Part shown: in pieces, positions 43,462 to 53,265 of the stretch
How the letters are laid out: the number at the start of each line of letters is the position of its first letter
Numbering within the stretch: position 1 is the stretch's first letter
From: Duganella radicis
Lineage (GTDB): Bacteria > Pseudomonadota > Gammaproteobacteria > Burkholderiales > Burkholderiaceae_D
Direction of reading: 5' to 3'
Length of the DNA: 64,000 nucleotides
NCBI RefSeq assembly: GCF_009720825.1
Contig: NZ_WNKY01000008.1
Coordinates: 62,001-126,000, forward strand
Notes under the pieces: generated by a model
Seen by the model: the letters and a program-made list of their open reading frames with translations, nothing else
Told to the model about the DNA's origin: nothing
The model's database searches: none
Position numbers and translations under genes: made by a program

Positions 43462-45000
43462 CTAGCGCGCGGCCTGCACCTGGTCGCGGTTGTGGTGCGC
43501 GCCGGCCAGGCGCACAATCTGTTCCAGTTCCACTGGCTTGACCAGATGATGGTCGAATCCCGCTTCCACCGTGCGCCGGCGCGCGTCGCCCTGGCCCCAG
43601 CCGGTGAGGGCCAGCAACAGGATGCGCTCGGCGCCGGCGATCTGGCGGATGGCGCGCGCGGTTTCGTAGCCATCCATGCCGGGCATGCCGAGGTCCATGA
43701 TGATCATGTCCGGCGCCTGCGCCTGCACCGAGGCCACGGCGGCGGCGCCGTCGTACACGGTGCGCACGTCAAAACCGTCCAGCTCCAGCAGGGCGGTGAG
43801 GGAATCGGCGGCGTCCTGGTTGTCGTCCACCACCAGCACCTGCATCTTGTGGCCATCGGTGCCGGCGTCTTGCGCCAGCGGCACGGCGTCGCGCCGGCCC
43901 TCGCGCTCCAGCACCGGCAGGCGGATCACGAACTCGCTGCCTTTGCCCGGCCCTTCGCTGTAGGCTTCCACCGTCCCGCCATGCATTTCGGCGAACTGGC
44001 GCGACAGGCTCAGGCCGATGCCAAGGCCGCTGGAGAACTGGCCGTTGACGGTATTGCTTTGCTCGAACATGCGGAAAATGCGCGGGATGGTGTCGCCATC
44101 GAGGCCGATGCCGTCGTCGCGGATGCTGACCAGCAGGTCGTCTTCATCCACCGTCGCGCGCACCACCACATGCCCGCCCTGCGGCGTGAACTTGACCGCG
44201 TTGGACAGGATGTTGGCGTAGATCTGCACCACGCGCGCGTAGTCCACGTTCAGCATCACCTCCTGCGGCGGCAGCTGGAACACGATGTGCATGCGCTTGG
44301 CGTCCGCCGCCTGCTGGCACAATTCGCTCACGTGGCTCATCACCGAGGCCAGCGACGCCAACTGGCATTGCAGCTTGATCTTGCCGCTGGTGATGCGCGC
44401 CACGTCCAGCAAGTCGTCGACCAGGCGCGTCAGCAGGCGCACCTGGCGTTCCACCATGTCGCGGATGCGCGCCACCGGCGCCGCGTTCGGATACAGATGG
44501 GTGAGCAGCGACACCGAGGTGCGGATCGGCGCCAGCGGATTGCGCAGCTCATGCCCAAGGCTGGCCAGGAATTCATCCTTGCGCCGCGCCGCCTCGCGCA
44601 TCTGGTACTGCTTGTTGCGCGCGCGTAGCGTCGCATGCAACGCGGTGATCAGCGTCAGCGTGCGCACCGGCCGCTCCAGCAGGGCGAGGTTGCCGAGGCC
44701 CGCCACCGCCTGCCGCACAGTGGGCGAGTCGGCACCGCCGCGGGTCAGCAGGATGATGGGCAGGTCGGACCAGTCGGGCTGGCGCGCCACGCATTTTTGC
44801 AGCAGCTGGTAGCCGCCGGGCGCCAGCGCTTCTTCCACCGTCAGCACCGCGCCAACGCCGCGTTCCAGTTCTTCCGCCAACTCGGCCAGGGTGGCGCACA
44901 CGTGGCTGTCGATGGCGGCCACGGCCAGCACGCGGGCGGCCAGCGGCGCATCCTGTCCGGTGGGGGCGTAGATCAGGATGCGCGCTTCCATGTCGCTCAC
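43462..45000 (-). CDS. Hybrid histidine kinase with N-terminal pseudo-receiver and C-terminal receiver
   Basis: A 512-residue soluble protein. Residues 1-130 form a receiver-like fold (ILIYAPTGQDAPLAARVL, LPIILLTRG) without the phospho-acceptor Asp, so a pseudo-receiver. Then a HisKA helix with His in FLASLGHELRNPLAPIR, a HATPase with ILSNAVKFTP, DDGIGLDGD and GLGIGLSL, and a true receiver (VLVVDDNQDAADS, phospho-acceptor Asp in MDLGMPGMDG). No membrane helices. GTG at 45000 overlaps the KaiC-like gene stop (GTGA). Coupling to a KaiC-like ATPase suggests that the ATPase controls or is controlled by this kinase. Confidence 0.88.
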   Translation of the reverse strand: MSDMEARILIYAPTGQDAPLAARVLAVAAIDSHVCATLAELAEELERGVGAVLTVEEALAPGGYQLLQKCVARQPDWSDLPIILLTRGGADSPTVRQAVAGLGNLALLERPVRTLTLITALHATLRARNKQYQMREAARRKDEFLASLGHELRNPLAPIRTSVSLLTHLYPNAAPVARIRDMVERQVRLLTRLVDDLLDVARITSGKIKLQCQLASLASVMSHVSELCQQAADAKRMHIVFQLPPQEVMLNVDYARVVQIYANILSNAVKFTPQGGHVVVRATVDEDDLLVSIRDDGIGLDGDTIPRIFRMFEQSNTVNGQFSSGLGIGLSLSRQFAEMHGGTVEAYSEGPGKGSEFVIRLPVLEREGRRDAVPLAQDAGTDGHKMQVLVVDDNQDAADSLTALLELDGFDVRTVYDGAAAVASVQAQAPDMIIMDLGMPGMDGYETARAIRQIAGAERILLLALTGWGQGDARRRTVEAGFDHHLVKPVELEQIVRLAGAHHNRDQVQAAR

Positions 45001-46478
45001 TCCACCTTGACGGCGCCGTGGAAGGTCGGTACGCCGGTCAGCACGCCATGAAAGTTTTTCAACACCGGCCCCACGCGCAACCCGTGAGCACCGACTTCAA
45101 AGCGGCGCAAGCTGCGTTCGTGCGTGCTGCCGCGTTTCTTGAACACGGAGATGGCTTGGTGAACTTCGCCGGCCGCCTCGAAATAGCGCAGCATGATGAC
45201 GTTGTCGGCCAGGTAGCTGGCATCCACCGTGTTGTTCATGTTGTTGCCGACGACACCTTGCTGGACGCCGACCAGGATGCTGACCACGCCGCGCTGGCCG
45301 AGATAGGTCAGCAGCTCGTGCAGGTAGATGATGAGGAAGCGCTCGTCCGGCACCGCGTTCAGATAGCCGTTCAGGCTGTCGATGACCACCACCCGCGCGC
45401 CTTGCTCCACGACTTGCGTCACTGCGGCGGAAAACTCGCCGGGCGACAGTTCCGCCGGATCGATCTGCTGCACCGTCAGCAACCGTTGGCGAATGGCGCC
45501 GGCCAGGTCGATGCCCAAGCCGCGGCAGCGGTTCAGCATGTTGTTGCGCGATTCCTCGAACAGGAACATGGCGCAGCATTCGCCGCGTTGGGTGGCGGCG
45601 TGCACGAACTGCGCCGCCAGCGAGGATTTGCCGGTGCCGGAGGGCCCGCTGATCAGGGTGCTCATGCCTTCTTCCAGGCCGCCGCCGATCAGCGCGTCCA
45701 GTTCCGGCAGCCCGCTGGAGAGTTGCTGGCGCTGGCCGGTCTCGCGCGAGTCGGCCGCCACCAGGCGCGGATAGATGTGCAGGCCGCCCTTGACGATCTT
45801 GTAGTCGTGCGCGCCGCCGCGGAAAGCCACGCCGCGATACTTCACCACGCGCAGGCGACGCCGTTCGGCGCCATAGGCCTGGTCGGCCAGCTCCAGCGTC
45901 AGCACCGCGTGCGCCACGCTGCGCACTTGCAGGTCGGTGGAGAGGGCGGTGCGGTCGTCGAGGAAGATGGTGGTGCAGTGGCGCCCGCTCAGGTACTGCT
46001 TGAGCGCCAGCACCTGGCGCCGGTAGCGCAGCGGGCTTTCCGCCAGCAGCTGCAACTCGGACAGCGAATCGAGCACCACGCGGCGTGGCTGATAGCGGTC
46101 GATGGCGGCCAGGATGCGCTGGGTGGTGGCGCTGAGCTCAATTTCCGAGGGGTGGAAGATGGTGTACTGCTGGTCCGGATCGAGTGCCTTCTCGTCGGGG
46201 ATGATTTCCTCGATGTGGATGCCCTCCGTGTTCCAGCCGTGCGAGGCGGCCACGCTGCGCAGCTCCACCATGGTTTCGGCCAGGGTGATGTACAGGGTGG
46301 ACTCGCCGCGCCGCACGCCCTCGTTGAGGAACTGGAGCGCCAGCGTGGTCTTGCCGGTGCCCGGTTCACCCTCGACCAGGTACAGTCGGTCGCTGGTCAG
46401 GCCGCCGGCGAGGACGTCGTCCAGGCCCGGCACGCCGGTGGATAGAAAATCGCTAGTGATGCTGTTTTGCTCTTCCAT
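44997..46478 (-). CDS. KaiC-like two-domain RecA-type ATPase
   Basis: A 493-residue protein with two KaiC/RadA-type ATPase domains. Domain 1 has Walker A GEPGTGKTT at 37-45 and domain 2 GPSGTGKSS near 272; LFEESRNN in domain 2 carries the Glu pair of KaiC, while domain 1 reads ITLAETM. In cyanobacteria KaiC is the clock ATPase/kinase; here kaiA and kaiB are not nearby, so it is a KaiC-family signalling ATPase of the kind paired with histidine kinases in proteobacteria. ATG at 46478 chosen, since upstream residues are not conserved in the family; it overlaps the kinase gene by four bases. Confidence 0.88.
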   Translation of the reverse strand: MEEQNSITSDFLSTGVPGLDDVLAGGLTSDRLYLVEGEPGTGKTTLALQFLNEGVRRGESTLYITLAETMVELRSVAASHGWNTEGIHIEEIIPDEKALDPDQQYTIFHPSEIELSATTQRILAAIDRYQPRRVVLDSLSELQLLAESPLRYRRQVLALKQYLSGRHCTTIFLDDRTALSTDLQVRSVAHAVLTLELADQAYGAERRRLRVVKYRGVAFRGGAHDYKIVKGGLHIYPRLVAADSRETGQRQQLSSGLPELDALIGGGLEEGMSTLISGPSGTGKSSLAAQFVHAATQRGECCAMFLFEESRNNMLNRCRGLGIDLAGAIRQRLLTVQQIDPAELSPGEFSAAVTQVVEQGARVVVIDSLNGYLNAVPDERFLIIYLHELLTYLGQRGVVSILVGVQQGVVGNNMNNTVDASYLADNVIMLRYFEAAGEVHQAISVFKKRGSTHERSLRRFEVGAHGLRVGPVLKNFHGVLTGVPTFHGAVKVE

Positions 46479-46554
46479 GAGTAAGAATCCAAACAAAACT
46501 CCGATGCCGATTATCCTACCCGAACGCACAAAAACACGATGTTCGATAGCGCAC

Positions 46555-48756
46555 TTAGCGGCGCGCGCGCAATTGCATCCCTTGCTGTTTTTGGCGGTAC
46601 ATGGCGCGGTCGGCGCGGCCCAGCAGCATCTCGGTATCCTGCGGATCGTCGGGATGGTGGATGGCGACGCCGATGCTGGCGCTGAGCGAGACGGTGGCGG
46701 TCTTCAGGATGAAGGGGCGCTGCAAGGCCGGCAGCAGCTTGTCGGCCGCCTCCTGGGCGTCGGCGTCGCTGTGCAGCATTTCGAGGATGACCACGAATTC
46801 GTCGCCGGCCAGGCGGCCGACGGTGTCGGTCTTGCGCACGGCGCCGCGCACCCGCTCGGCGAACTGGCGCAGCAGCTCGTCGCCTTCCTCGTGGCCGTAG
46901 CGGTCGTTGACCTGCTTGAAGCGGTCCAAGTCGAGGAACAACACGGCGCAGCTCTGGCGCAGGCGGTTGGCCCGTTGCAGCGCCTCGGGCAGGGCCTGCA
47001 TCAGGGCGCGGCGGTTCGGCAGGCCGGTGAGGGTATCGTTCAGCGCCATCGCTTCCATCGACGCGAACAGCGATTTGCGCTCGCTGATATCGTGCAGGAA
47101 GGCGATGAACAAATGGCCGCTGCTGCGCGGCACGTAGGCCAGCGAGACTTCCACCGGCAATTCCTGGCCGGCGCGGTTGTGCAGCGTGAGCTCGACCCGG
47201 CGGCTCATGGCGGCGGCGCCGTCGCCGCGCTCGGCCAGCTGGCGCATGTCGCGTTCATAGGCGCGGCGCAGCAGCGGCGGCAGCATCATGGCGGCCAGCG
47301 GCTGGCCGATAACTTCCGTGCGCCGCCAGCCCAGCAGCTGTTCCGCTTGCAGGTTCCACTCGCGCACCACACCGCCCGGATCGAGGGCGATGAAGGCGTC
47401 GTGCGCGTTGTCCAGAATCGCCCGCAGCTCGGCGGCGCGTTCCTGGAGCAACTGCTGCGTGGTTTGTTCCTGCGACAGCGCGCGCTCCAGTTGCAGCGCC
47501 TTGCGGGCGATCTCGCGGGTGCGCTCGCCCACGGTGGATTCCAGCTTTTCATTCAGGCCGCGCAACGCGTCGAGGTGGCCTTGTTCGTTGCGCAGCATCT
47601 CGTTCAGGGCGCGCGACAGCACCTGCACCTCGTGATAGCTGTCGTGCTGGCGCACATCCGGCAGCACGGCGCCATCGGCCGGCGCGGCGGCCAATCGTTC
47701 CTCGATGGCGCGGCTGAGGGCATTCAGCGGACGGGTAAGGCGGCGCGCGAACAGGGCGCCGCCAAGCGCCATCACCGCGCCCAGCACGGCGCCCAGCAGC
47801 AGGATCTGGTGTTCCAGCGCGCGCGCGCCGGACAAGGCCAGCGCCTCCGGCTGGCGCACCAGGATGGCCCAGCTCAGGGTGGCCGGATCGCCGGGCGTGC
47901 CGCTGCGCGCGTAGCCGGTGAGGTAGCTGACGCCATCGGTCCAGCTTTCCTTGAGCGCGCCGGAGGCGCCGCTGTTGGCCAGCCGCAGGCTCTCGGTGTC
48001 GATCTTTTGTTCCTCCATGCCGCGCGGGCCGAGGATGACCGTGCCGTCGGCGCGCACCACAAAGATATCGGCCGAATACTGTTGGTCGGCCGGCGCCAGA
48101 ATGGTCTGCGCCATGCGCCGCACCCAGCCCCAGCTCATGTGCACGCTGAGCACGCCGCGGAACTTGCCGTCCGCGTCTTGCACCGGGCCGGCGGCATCGA
48201 CGAAGCGCCACGGATCGGCGCTGTAGGGCAGCTTCTTGCCGAGCGGCGGGATGGGGTGGAAGTCGCCGGCGTAGAGTTTGTCGCGGCCGTGCTTGAACCA
48301 GTCGCGCTCGCTGGCGTCGACGCCTTCCTGCACGCCCTGAGTGGCGGCAAACACCTTGCCGTCCGGCGTGGTCAGGCCGATCCAGGCGTAGTCGGGGAAG
48401 GTTTTTTGCAGGCTCTCCAGCACTTGCCGCACCTCGGCCGGGGTGCGGCCCTCGCGCACGCGCGGCAGTTCGGTCAGCAACTGGACGTCGCTGCCGGCCT
48501 TGCGCACCACGCCGTTGAGCGTGCCGCGCACCTGCCAGGACAGCTGTTGCAGGCGCTGCTCGGCCTCGCGCTGGGCGTAGCCGAGGGCGAAATGGTCGAC
48601 CAGTATCAGCAATGACAACACCGTCAGCAGCACCGTCGCGCTCACGCCGACGGTTACCAGCGTGGTCAACCGGGGGCGAGTGGAAGAGGACAGCTGAGGC
48701 ATGGGCTGCACTGGCGGACCAAATGATGTCAGAAAGAAAGTTACTAATTGTAACAT
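46555..48756 (-). CDS. Diguanylate cyclase with periplasmic sensor, HAMP, PAS and GGDEF
   Basis: A 733-residue membrane enzyme: helix 1 (about 31-53), a periplasmic cache-type domain (about 60-330), helix 2 (about 333-357), HAMP, a coiled coil, a PAS domain (AILDNAHDAFIALDPGGVVREWN) and a C-terminal GGDEF with GRLAGDEF (AGDEF variant, usually active) and RKTD five residues before, the c-di-GMP inhibitory site. Start at 48756 has AGGGA five bases upstream; an ATG at 48702 is an alternative. It is divergent from the RND operon with 153 bases between starts. It should make c-di-GMP in response to an external signal. Confidence 0.88.
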   Translation of the reverse strand: MLQLVTFFLTSFGPPVQPMPQLSSSTRPRLTTLVTVGVSATVLLTVLSLLILVDHFALGYAQREAEQRLQQLSWQVRGTLNGVVRKAGSDVQLLTELPRVREGRTPAEVRQVLESLQKTFPDYAWIGLTTPDGKVFAATQGVQEGVDASERDWFKHGRDKLYAGDFHPIPPLGKKLPYSADPWRFVDAAGPVQDADGKFRGVLSVHMSWGWVRRMAQTILAPADQQYSADIFVVRADGTVILGPRGMEEQKIDTESLRLANSGASGALKESWTDGVSYLTGYARSGTPGDPATLSWAILVRQPEALALSGARALEHQILLLGAVLGAVMALGGALFARRLTRPLNALSRAIEERLAAAPADGAVLPDVRQHDSYHEVQVLSRALNEMLRNEQGHLDALRGLNEKLESTVGERTREIARKALQLERALSQEQTTQQLLQERAAELRAILDNAHDAFIALDPGGVVREWNLQAEQLLGWRRTEVIGQPLAAMMLPPLLRRAYERDMRQLAERGDGAAAMSRRVELTLHNRAGQELPVEVSLAYVPRSSGHLFIAFLHDISERKSLFASMEAMALNDTLTGLPNRRALMQALPEALQRANRLRQSCAVLFLDLDRFKQVNDRYGHEEGDELLRQFAERVRGAVRKTDTVGRLAGDEFVVILEMLHSDADAQEAADKLLPALQRPFILKTATVSLSASIGVAIHHPDDPQDTEMLLGRADRAMYRQKQQGMQLRARR

Positions 48757-48842
48757 CGGTGTCCCTGCGTAAAGTGCTTACCCGACCAATTTTGGCGGCT
48801 TAAACCACGCTTAAGTTTGCCGCATCGCAGCAGAAAGTGGCT

Positions 48843-48872
48843 TGACTTAATTAGAATGATCGTTCATTCTAT
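48843..48872 (+). promoter_or_regulatory. RND operon promoter with embedded TetR-type operator
   Basis: TTGACT at 48843-48848, 18 bases, TTCTAT at 48867-48872 form a sigma-70 promoter. Within and beside the spacer, AGAATGA-TCGT-TCATTCT (48853-48870) is a 7-bp inverted repeat with four central bases, a typical TetR/AcrR-family operator. A repressor bound there would block polymerase. The TetR-like gene at 54776 is the likely repressor. Confidence 0.72.
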
Positions 48873-48909
48873 AGTCTGTGCTTATTTTTTATACAGAAAG
48901 CCCAATCTT

Positions 48910-50121
48910 ATGGAAGCCTTTTTCTGCAAAAAACCTCTGCTGCGGAGCGCTGGCGCCGCAGCCATGATCACCGCGATCGCCGTCCTGGCCGGTTGCTCCA
49001 AATCCACGACCGAAGCACCTCACAAGCAGCAGGTGGCGGAAGTGGGCGTATTCAAGGTGGCGCAGGAAGCGCTGCAAATCACGACCGAACTGCCGGGCCG
49101 CACCGCCGCTTATCAAGTGGCCGAGGTGCGCCCGCAGGTCAGCGGTCTGATTCAGAAACGCCTGTTTGTTGAAGGCGCCGACGTCAAAGCCGGCGTGCCG
49201 CTGTACCAGATCGACGCGGCCACCTACCAGGCCGCGTACAACTCGGCCAAGGCGGCGCTGGCCAAGGCTAAAGCCAACCTGGTGGCGGCCGCGCCGAAAG
49301 TGGCGCGCTACAAGGATCTGGTGGCGATCGAAGGCGTGAGCCGCCAGGATTACGACGACGCCGTCGCCGCCCACGAGCAGGCCAAGGCCGACGTGGAATC
49401 GGCCACCGCCGCGCTGGAACAAGCCAAGATCAATCTCAACTACACCCATGTGGATGCGCCGATCAGCGGCCGGATCAGCCGTTCGGCGGTGACGCCGGGC
49501 GCGCTGGTGACCGCCAATCAGGCCACCGCGCTGACCACCGTGCAGCAACTGGACCCGATCTACGTCGACGTGACCCAGACCAGCGAGGACATGCTGCGCC
49601 TGAAGCGCGAGATCGAAAACGGCGGCCTGAAAACGAATGGCGGCCAGGCCAAAGTGACGCTGGTGCTGTCGGACGGTACCAAATACGCCGAAGCCGGCAA
49701 GCTGCAATTCTCCGACGTGACGGTCGATCCGGGCACCGGCAACGTCACGCTGCGCGCGCTGTTCCCGAATCCGAAGCACGATCTGCTGCCGGGCATGTTC
49801 GTGCGCGCGGTGATCGAGTCGGGCGTGAATGAACATGCCATCGCCGTGCCGCAGCAGGGCGTGACCCGCAATCCGAAAGGCGAAGCCACCGCGCTGGTGC
49901 TGAACAAGGAGGGCAAGGTCGAACAGCGCACCCTGGTCACCGGCGGCACGCTGGGCGCCAAATGGCTGGTGAAGTCGGGCCTGAGCGAAGGCGATCTGCT
50001 GATCGTGGAAGGCGTGCAGAAAGTGAAGCCGGGCGCGCCGGCCAACGTCGCCAAGCCTGCCGCCGCTATCGCTTCGGGCGCCGGCGGCGCTATGCCCGCC
50101 AACGCCAAGAGCGCGCAGTAA
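48910..50121 (+). CDS. RND efflux periplasmic adaptor lipoprotein (AcrA/MexA type)
   Basis: A 403-residue membrane fusion protein: lipobox AVLAGC near residue 24-29, then alpha-beta domains with the lipoyl halves (VRPQVSGLIQKRLFVEGADVKAGVPLYQID and INLNYTHVDAPISGRIS), a coiled-coil hairpin rich in Ala/Lys between them, and a C-terminal beta-barrel (VPQQGVTRNPKGEATALVLNKEG). It links the inner-membrane pump to the outer-membrane channel. The operon is 48910-54702 under the promoter above. ATG at 48910; an earlier frame would add 31 residues without a ribosome site. Confidence 0.93.
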   Translation: MEAFFCKKPLLRSAGAAAMITAIAVLAGCSKSTTEAPHKQQVAEVGVFKVAQEALQITTELPGRTAAYQVAEVRPQVSGLIQKRLFVEGADVKAGVPLYQIDAATYQAAYNSAKAALAKAKANLVAAAPKVARYKDLVAIEGVSRQDYDDAVAAHEQAKADVESATAALEQAKINLNYTHVDAPISGRISRSAVTPGALVTANQATALTTVQQLDPIYVDVTQTSEDMLRLKREIENGGLKTNGGQAKVTLVLSDGTKYAEAGKLQFSDVTVDPGTGNVTLRALFPNPKHDLLPGMFVRAVIESGVNEHAIAVPQQGVTRNPKGEATALVLNKEGKVEQRTLVTGGTLGAKWLVKSGLSEGDLLIVEGVQKVKPGAPANVAKPAAAIASGAGGAMPANAKSAQ

Positions 50122-50132
50122 GGAGATAACAC

Positions 50133-53100
50133 ATGTCCCGTTTCTTTATTGATCGCCCGATTTTTGCGTGGGTGGTCGCGATCGTCATCATGCTTGCGGG
50201 CGTGATTGCGATTCTCGGCCTGCCGATATCGCAGTATCCAAGCATTGCGCCGCCGTCGATTTCGATCAGCGGCACCTATCCGGGCGCCTCGGCCAAGACG
50301 GTGGAAGATGCCGTGACCCAGATCATCGAACAAAAGATGAAGGGTATCGACGGCCTGCGCTACATGTCGTCCGCCAGCGATTCGACCGGTGGTATCAGCA
50401 TCACCCTGACCTTCAAGAGCGGCACCAATCCTGACATCGCGCAGGTGCAGGTGCAGAACAAGCTGCAACTGGCGACGCCGTTGCTGCCTGCCGCCGTTCA
50501 GCAGCAGGGCCTGGTGGTGGCCAAGGCGACCAAGAACTTCCTGATGGTGCTGGGCTTCGTGTCCGAAGATGGCTCGATGAAACAGGCCGACATCGGCGAC
50601 TACGTGGCCGCCAGCGTGATCGACCCGATCTCGCGCGTGGAAGGCGTGGGCGACGTGACCAACTTCGGTTCGCAGTACGCCATGCGCATCTGGCTGGACG
50701 CGGCCAAACTGCAAAGCTACCAGCTGACGCCAGCCGACGTATCGACGGCCATCAGCGCCCAGAATACCGAGGTGTCCGCCGGTGAACTGGGCGGTCTGCC
50801 AGCCGTCGCCGGCCAGCAGCTGAACGCCACTGTGACCGCGCAAAGCCGCCTGCAAACCGCCGAACAATTCGGCGCCATCCTGCTCAAGACCTCCACCAAC
50901 GGCGCCACCGTGCACTTGCGCGACGTGGCCCGCATGGAGCTGGGCAGCGAGACCTACAACATCCTGGCGCGCTACAACGGCAAGCCGGCATCCGGCGTGG
51001 CCATCAAACTGGCCACCGGCGCCAATGCGCTGGATACCGCCAATGCGGTGAAAGCCAAAGTGGCACAACTGGAGAAGCAATTCCCGCACGGTCTGAAGGC
51101 CGTGGTGGCGTTCGACACCACCCCATTCGTCAAGCTGTCGATCGAGGAAGTGGTGAAGACGTTGGTGGAGGCGGTGATCCTGGTGTTCCTGGTGATGTAC
51201 CTGTTCCTGCAAAACTTCCGCGCCACGCTGATTCCGACCATGGCGGTGCCTGTCGTTCTGCTGGGTACCTTCGCCATCCTGTCGGCGCTAGGTTACTCGA
51301 TCAATACCCTGACCATGTTTGCCGTGGTGCTGGCCATCGGCCTGCTGGTGGATGACGCCATCGTGGTGGTGGAGAACGTCGAGCGCGTGATGACGGAAGA
51401 GGGCCTGTCGCCGCTCGAAGCCACGCGTAAGTCGATGAGCCAGATCAGCGGTGCGCTGGTGGGGATCGCCATGGTGCTGTCGGCGGTGTTTGTGCCGATG
51501 GCGTTCTTCAGCGGTTCGACCGGCGTGATTTACCGCCAGTTCTCGATTACGATTGTTTCGGCCATGGTGTTGTCGGTGCTGGTGGCGATGGTGTTCACGC
51601 CGGCGCTGTGCGCGACCATCCTGAAACCGGTGGCCAAGGGTCATCACCTGACCGACAAGGGCTTCTTCGGCTGGTTCAACCGTACCTTCGAGCGCAGCAC
51701 CAATAAGTACCAGGGCATGGTCGGTTCCATCCTGAATCGCGGCGGCCGCTCGCTGGCGGTGTATGGCATCATCGTCGCGGTGCTGGCGGTGGTCTTCATG
51801 CGCCTGCCGACTTCCTTCCTGCCGGAGGAAGATCAGGGCGTGCTGTTCTCGCAGATCCAACTGCCGACCGGCGCTACCCAGGAACGTACCCTGAAAGTGA
51901 TTGAAAAAGTCGAGAACCACTTCCTGAACAACGAGAAGCAGGCTGTCGCCTCGGTGTTCGCAGTGGCAGGATTCAGCTTCAGCGGCAATGGCCAGAACAG
52001 CGGCATCGCCTTCGTGCGCATGAAGGACTGGTCCGAGCGTCCGGGCGCCGCCAACCGCGTCAGCGCGATTGTCGGCCGCGCCATGGGCAACTTCTCGCAG
52101 ATCAAGGATGCGATGGTGTTTGCCTTTGCGCCGCCCGCGGTGCTGGAGCTGGGTAACGCCAGCGGCTTCGACTTGCAGTTGCAGGATATCGGCGGCGTCG
52201 GTCACGATGCGCTGATGGCCGCGCGTAACCAGATGCTGGGCATGGCGTCCCAGAGTCCTGTGCTGGTGGGGGTGCGTCCCAACGGCCAGGAAGATACGCC
52301 GCAATACAAGGTCACCGTCGACCAGCAGAAGGCGATTGCCCTCGGCCTGAAAGTGGACGATGTGAACAAGGTGCTCAGCACCGCATGGGGTAGCGCCTAC
52401 GTCAACGACTTCGTCGACCGTGGCCGCGTGAAGAAGGTCTACCTGCAAGGTTCTGCGGAATCGCGCATGACGCCGGAAGACCTGAACAAGTGGTTCGTGC
52501 GCAACGCCGATGGCCAGATGGTGCCTTTCTCGGCCTTCACCACCGGCCAGTGGATCTACGCCTCGCCGCGCCTGGAGCGCTACAACGGCCTGCCGTCGAC
52601 CGAGATCCTGGGCATGCCGGCGCCGGGCCAGTCGTCTGGCGCCGCCATGAAGGAAATCGAGAAGCTGGCGGAGCAACTGCCGCCGGGTATCGGCTACGAG
52701 TGGACCGGCCTGTCGACCGAGGAACGCGACTCCGGCTCGCAGACCACGCAGCTGTATGCGATCTCCATCCTGATCGTGTTCCTGTGCCTGGCCGCGCTGT
52801 ATGAAAGCTGGTCGGTGCCGTTCTCGGTGCTGCTGGTGGTGCCGCTGGGTGTGGTGGGCACGGTGCTGGCGACCTTTGTGTTCAAGCTCTCGAACGACGT
52901 TTACTTCCAGGTCGGCCTGCTGACCGTGATTGGCCTGGCGGCGAAGAACGCGATCCTGATCGTGGAATTCGCCAAGGAGCTGCAAGAGCAGGGCGTGGAG
53001 CTGAAACAGGCCACGCTGCAAGCGGTGAAACTGCGTCTGCGTCCGATTCTGATGACCTCCATCGCGTTTGGCCTGGGCGTGCTGCCGCTGGCCATCAGCA

Positions 53101-53264
53101 GCGGCGCCGGTTCCGGCAGCCAGAACGCGATTGGCGTGGGCGTGTTGGGCGGGATGCTGACGGCGACCTTCCTGGGCATCTTCTTCGTGCCGCTGTTCTT
53201 TGTGCTGGTGCGCGGCTACTTCGCGCCGAAGAAGGCTGCTCCCGCAACTGTAGAGGTGCATTGA
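50133..53264 (+). CDS. RND multidrug efflux permease (AcrB type, HAE1)
   Basis: A 1043-residue inner-membrane pump with 12 helices and two large periplasmic loops. It opens [23 protein letters not shown], and helix 4 carries the proton-relay pair [17 protein letters not shown] (two Asp). The second half shows [19 protein letters not shown]. It exports hydrophobic drugs or lipids from periplasm and membrane by proton antiport. It lies 11 bases after the adaptor gene and one base before the channel gene. Length is normal for HAE1 pumps. Confidence 0.95.
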   Translation: MSRFFIDRPIFAWVVAIVIMLAGVIAILGLPISQYPSIAPPSISISGTYPGASAKTVEDAVTQIIEQKMKGIDGLRYMSSASDSTGGISITLTFKSGTNPDIAQVQVQNKLQLATPLLPAAVQQQGLVVAKATKNFLMVLGFVSEDGSMKQADIGDYVAASVIDPISRVEGVGDVTNFGSQYAMRIWLDAAKLQSYQLTPADVSTAISAQNTEVSAGELGGLPAVAGQQLNATVTAQSRLQTAEQFGAILLKTSTNGATVHLRDVARMELGSETYNILARYNGKPASGVAIKLATGANALDTANAVKAKVAQLEKQFPHGLKAVVAFDTTPFVKLSIEEVVKTLVEAVILVFLVMYLFLQNFRATLIPTMAVPVVLLGTFAILSALGYSINTLTMFAVVLAIGLLVDDAIVVVENVERVMTEEGLSPLEATRKSMSQISGALVGIAMVLSAVFVPMAFFSGSTGVIYRQFSITIVSAMVLSVLVAMVFTPALCATILKPVAKGHHLTDKGFFGWFNRTFERSTNKYQGMVGSILNRGGRSLAVYGIIVAVLAVVFMRLPTSFLPEEDQGVLFSQIQLPTGATQERTLKVIEKVENHFLNNEKQAVASVFAVAGFSFSGNGQNSGIAFVRMKDWSERPGAANRVSAIVGRAMGNFSQIKDAMVFAFAPPAVLELGNASGFDLQLQDIGGVGHDALMAARNQMLGMASQSPVLVGVRPNGQEDTPQYKVTVDQQKAIALGLKVDDVNKVLSTAWGSAYVNDFVDRGRVKKVYLQGSAESRMTPEDLNKWFVRNADGQMVPFSAFTTGQWIYASPRLERYNGLPSTEILGMPAPGQSSGAAMKEIEKLAEQLPPGIGYEWTGLSTEERDSGSQTTQLYAISILIVFLCLAALYESWSVPFSVLLVVPLGVVGTVLATFVFKLSNDVYFQVGLLTVIGLAAKNAILIVEFAKELQEQGVELKQATLQAVKLRLRPILMTSIAFGLGVLPLAISSGAGSGSQNAIGVGVLGGMLTATFLGIFFVPLFFVLVRGYFAPKKAAPATVEVH

Positions 53265-53265
53265 T

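Noticed and set aside
44997..46478. A circadian clock locus.
   Set aside because: Only a KaiC-like ATPase exists; kaiA and kaiB are not in the window, and such ATPases are widespread in signalling outside cyanobacteria.
46102..48615. A long plus-strand open frame opposite the diguanylate cyclase.
   Set aside because: Same reason: antisense composition, no recognisable domains, while the minus frame has cache, PAS and GGDEF.
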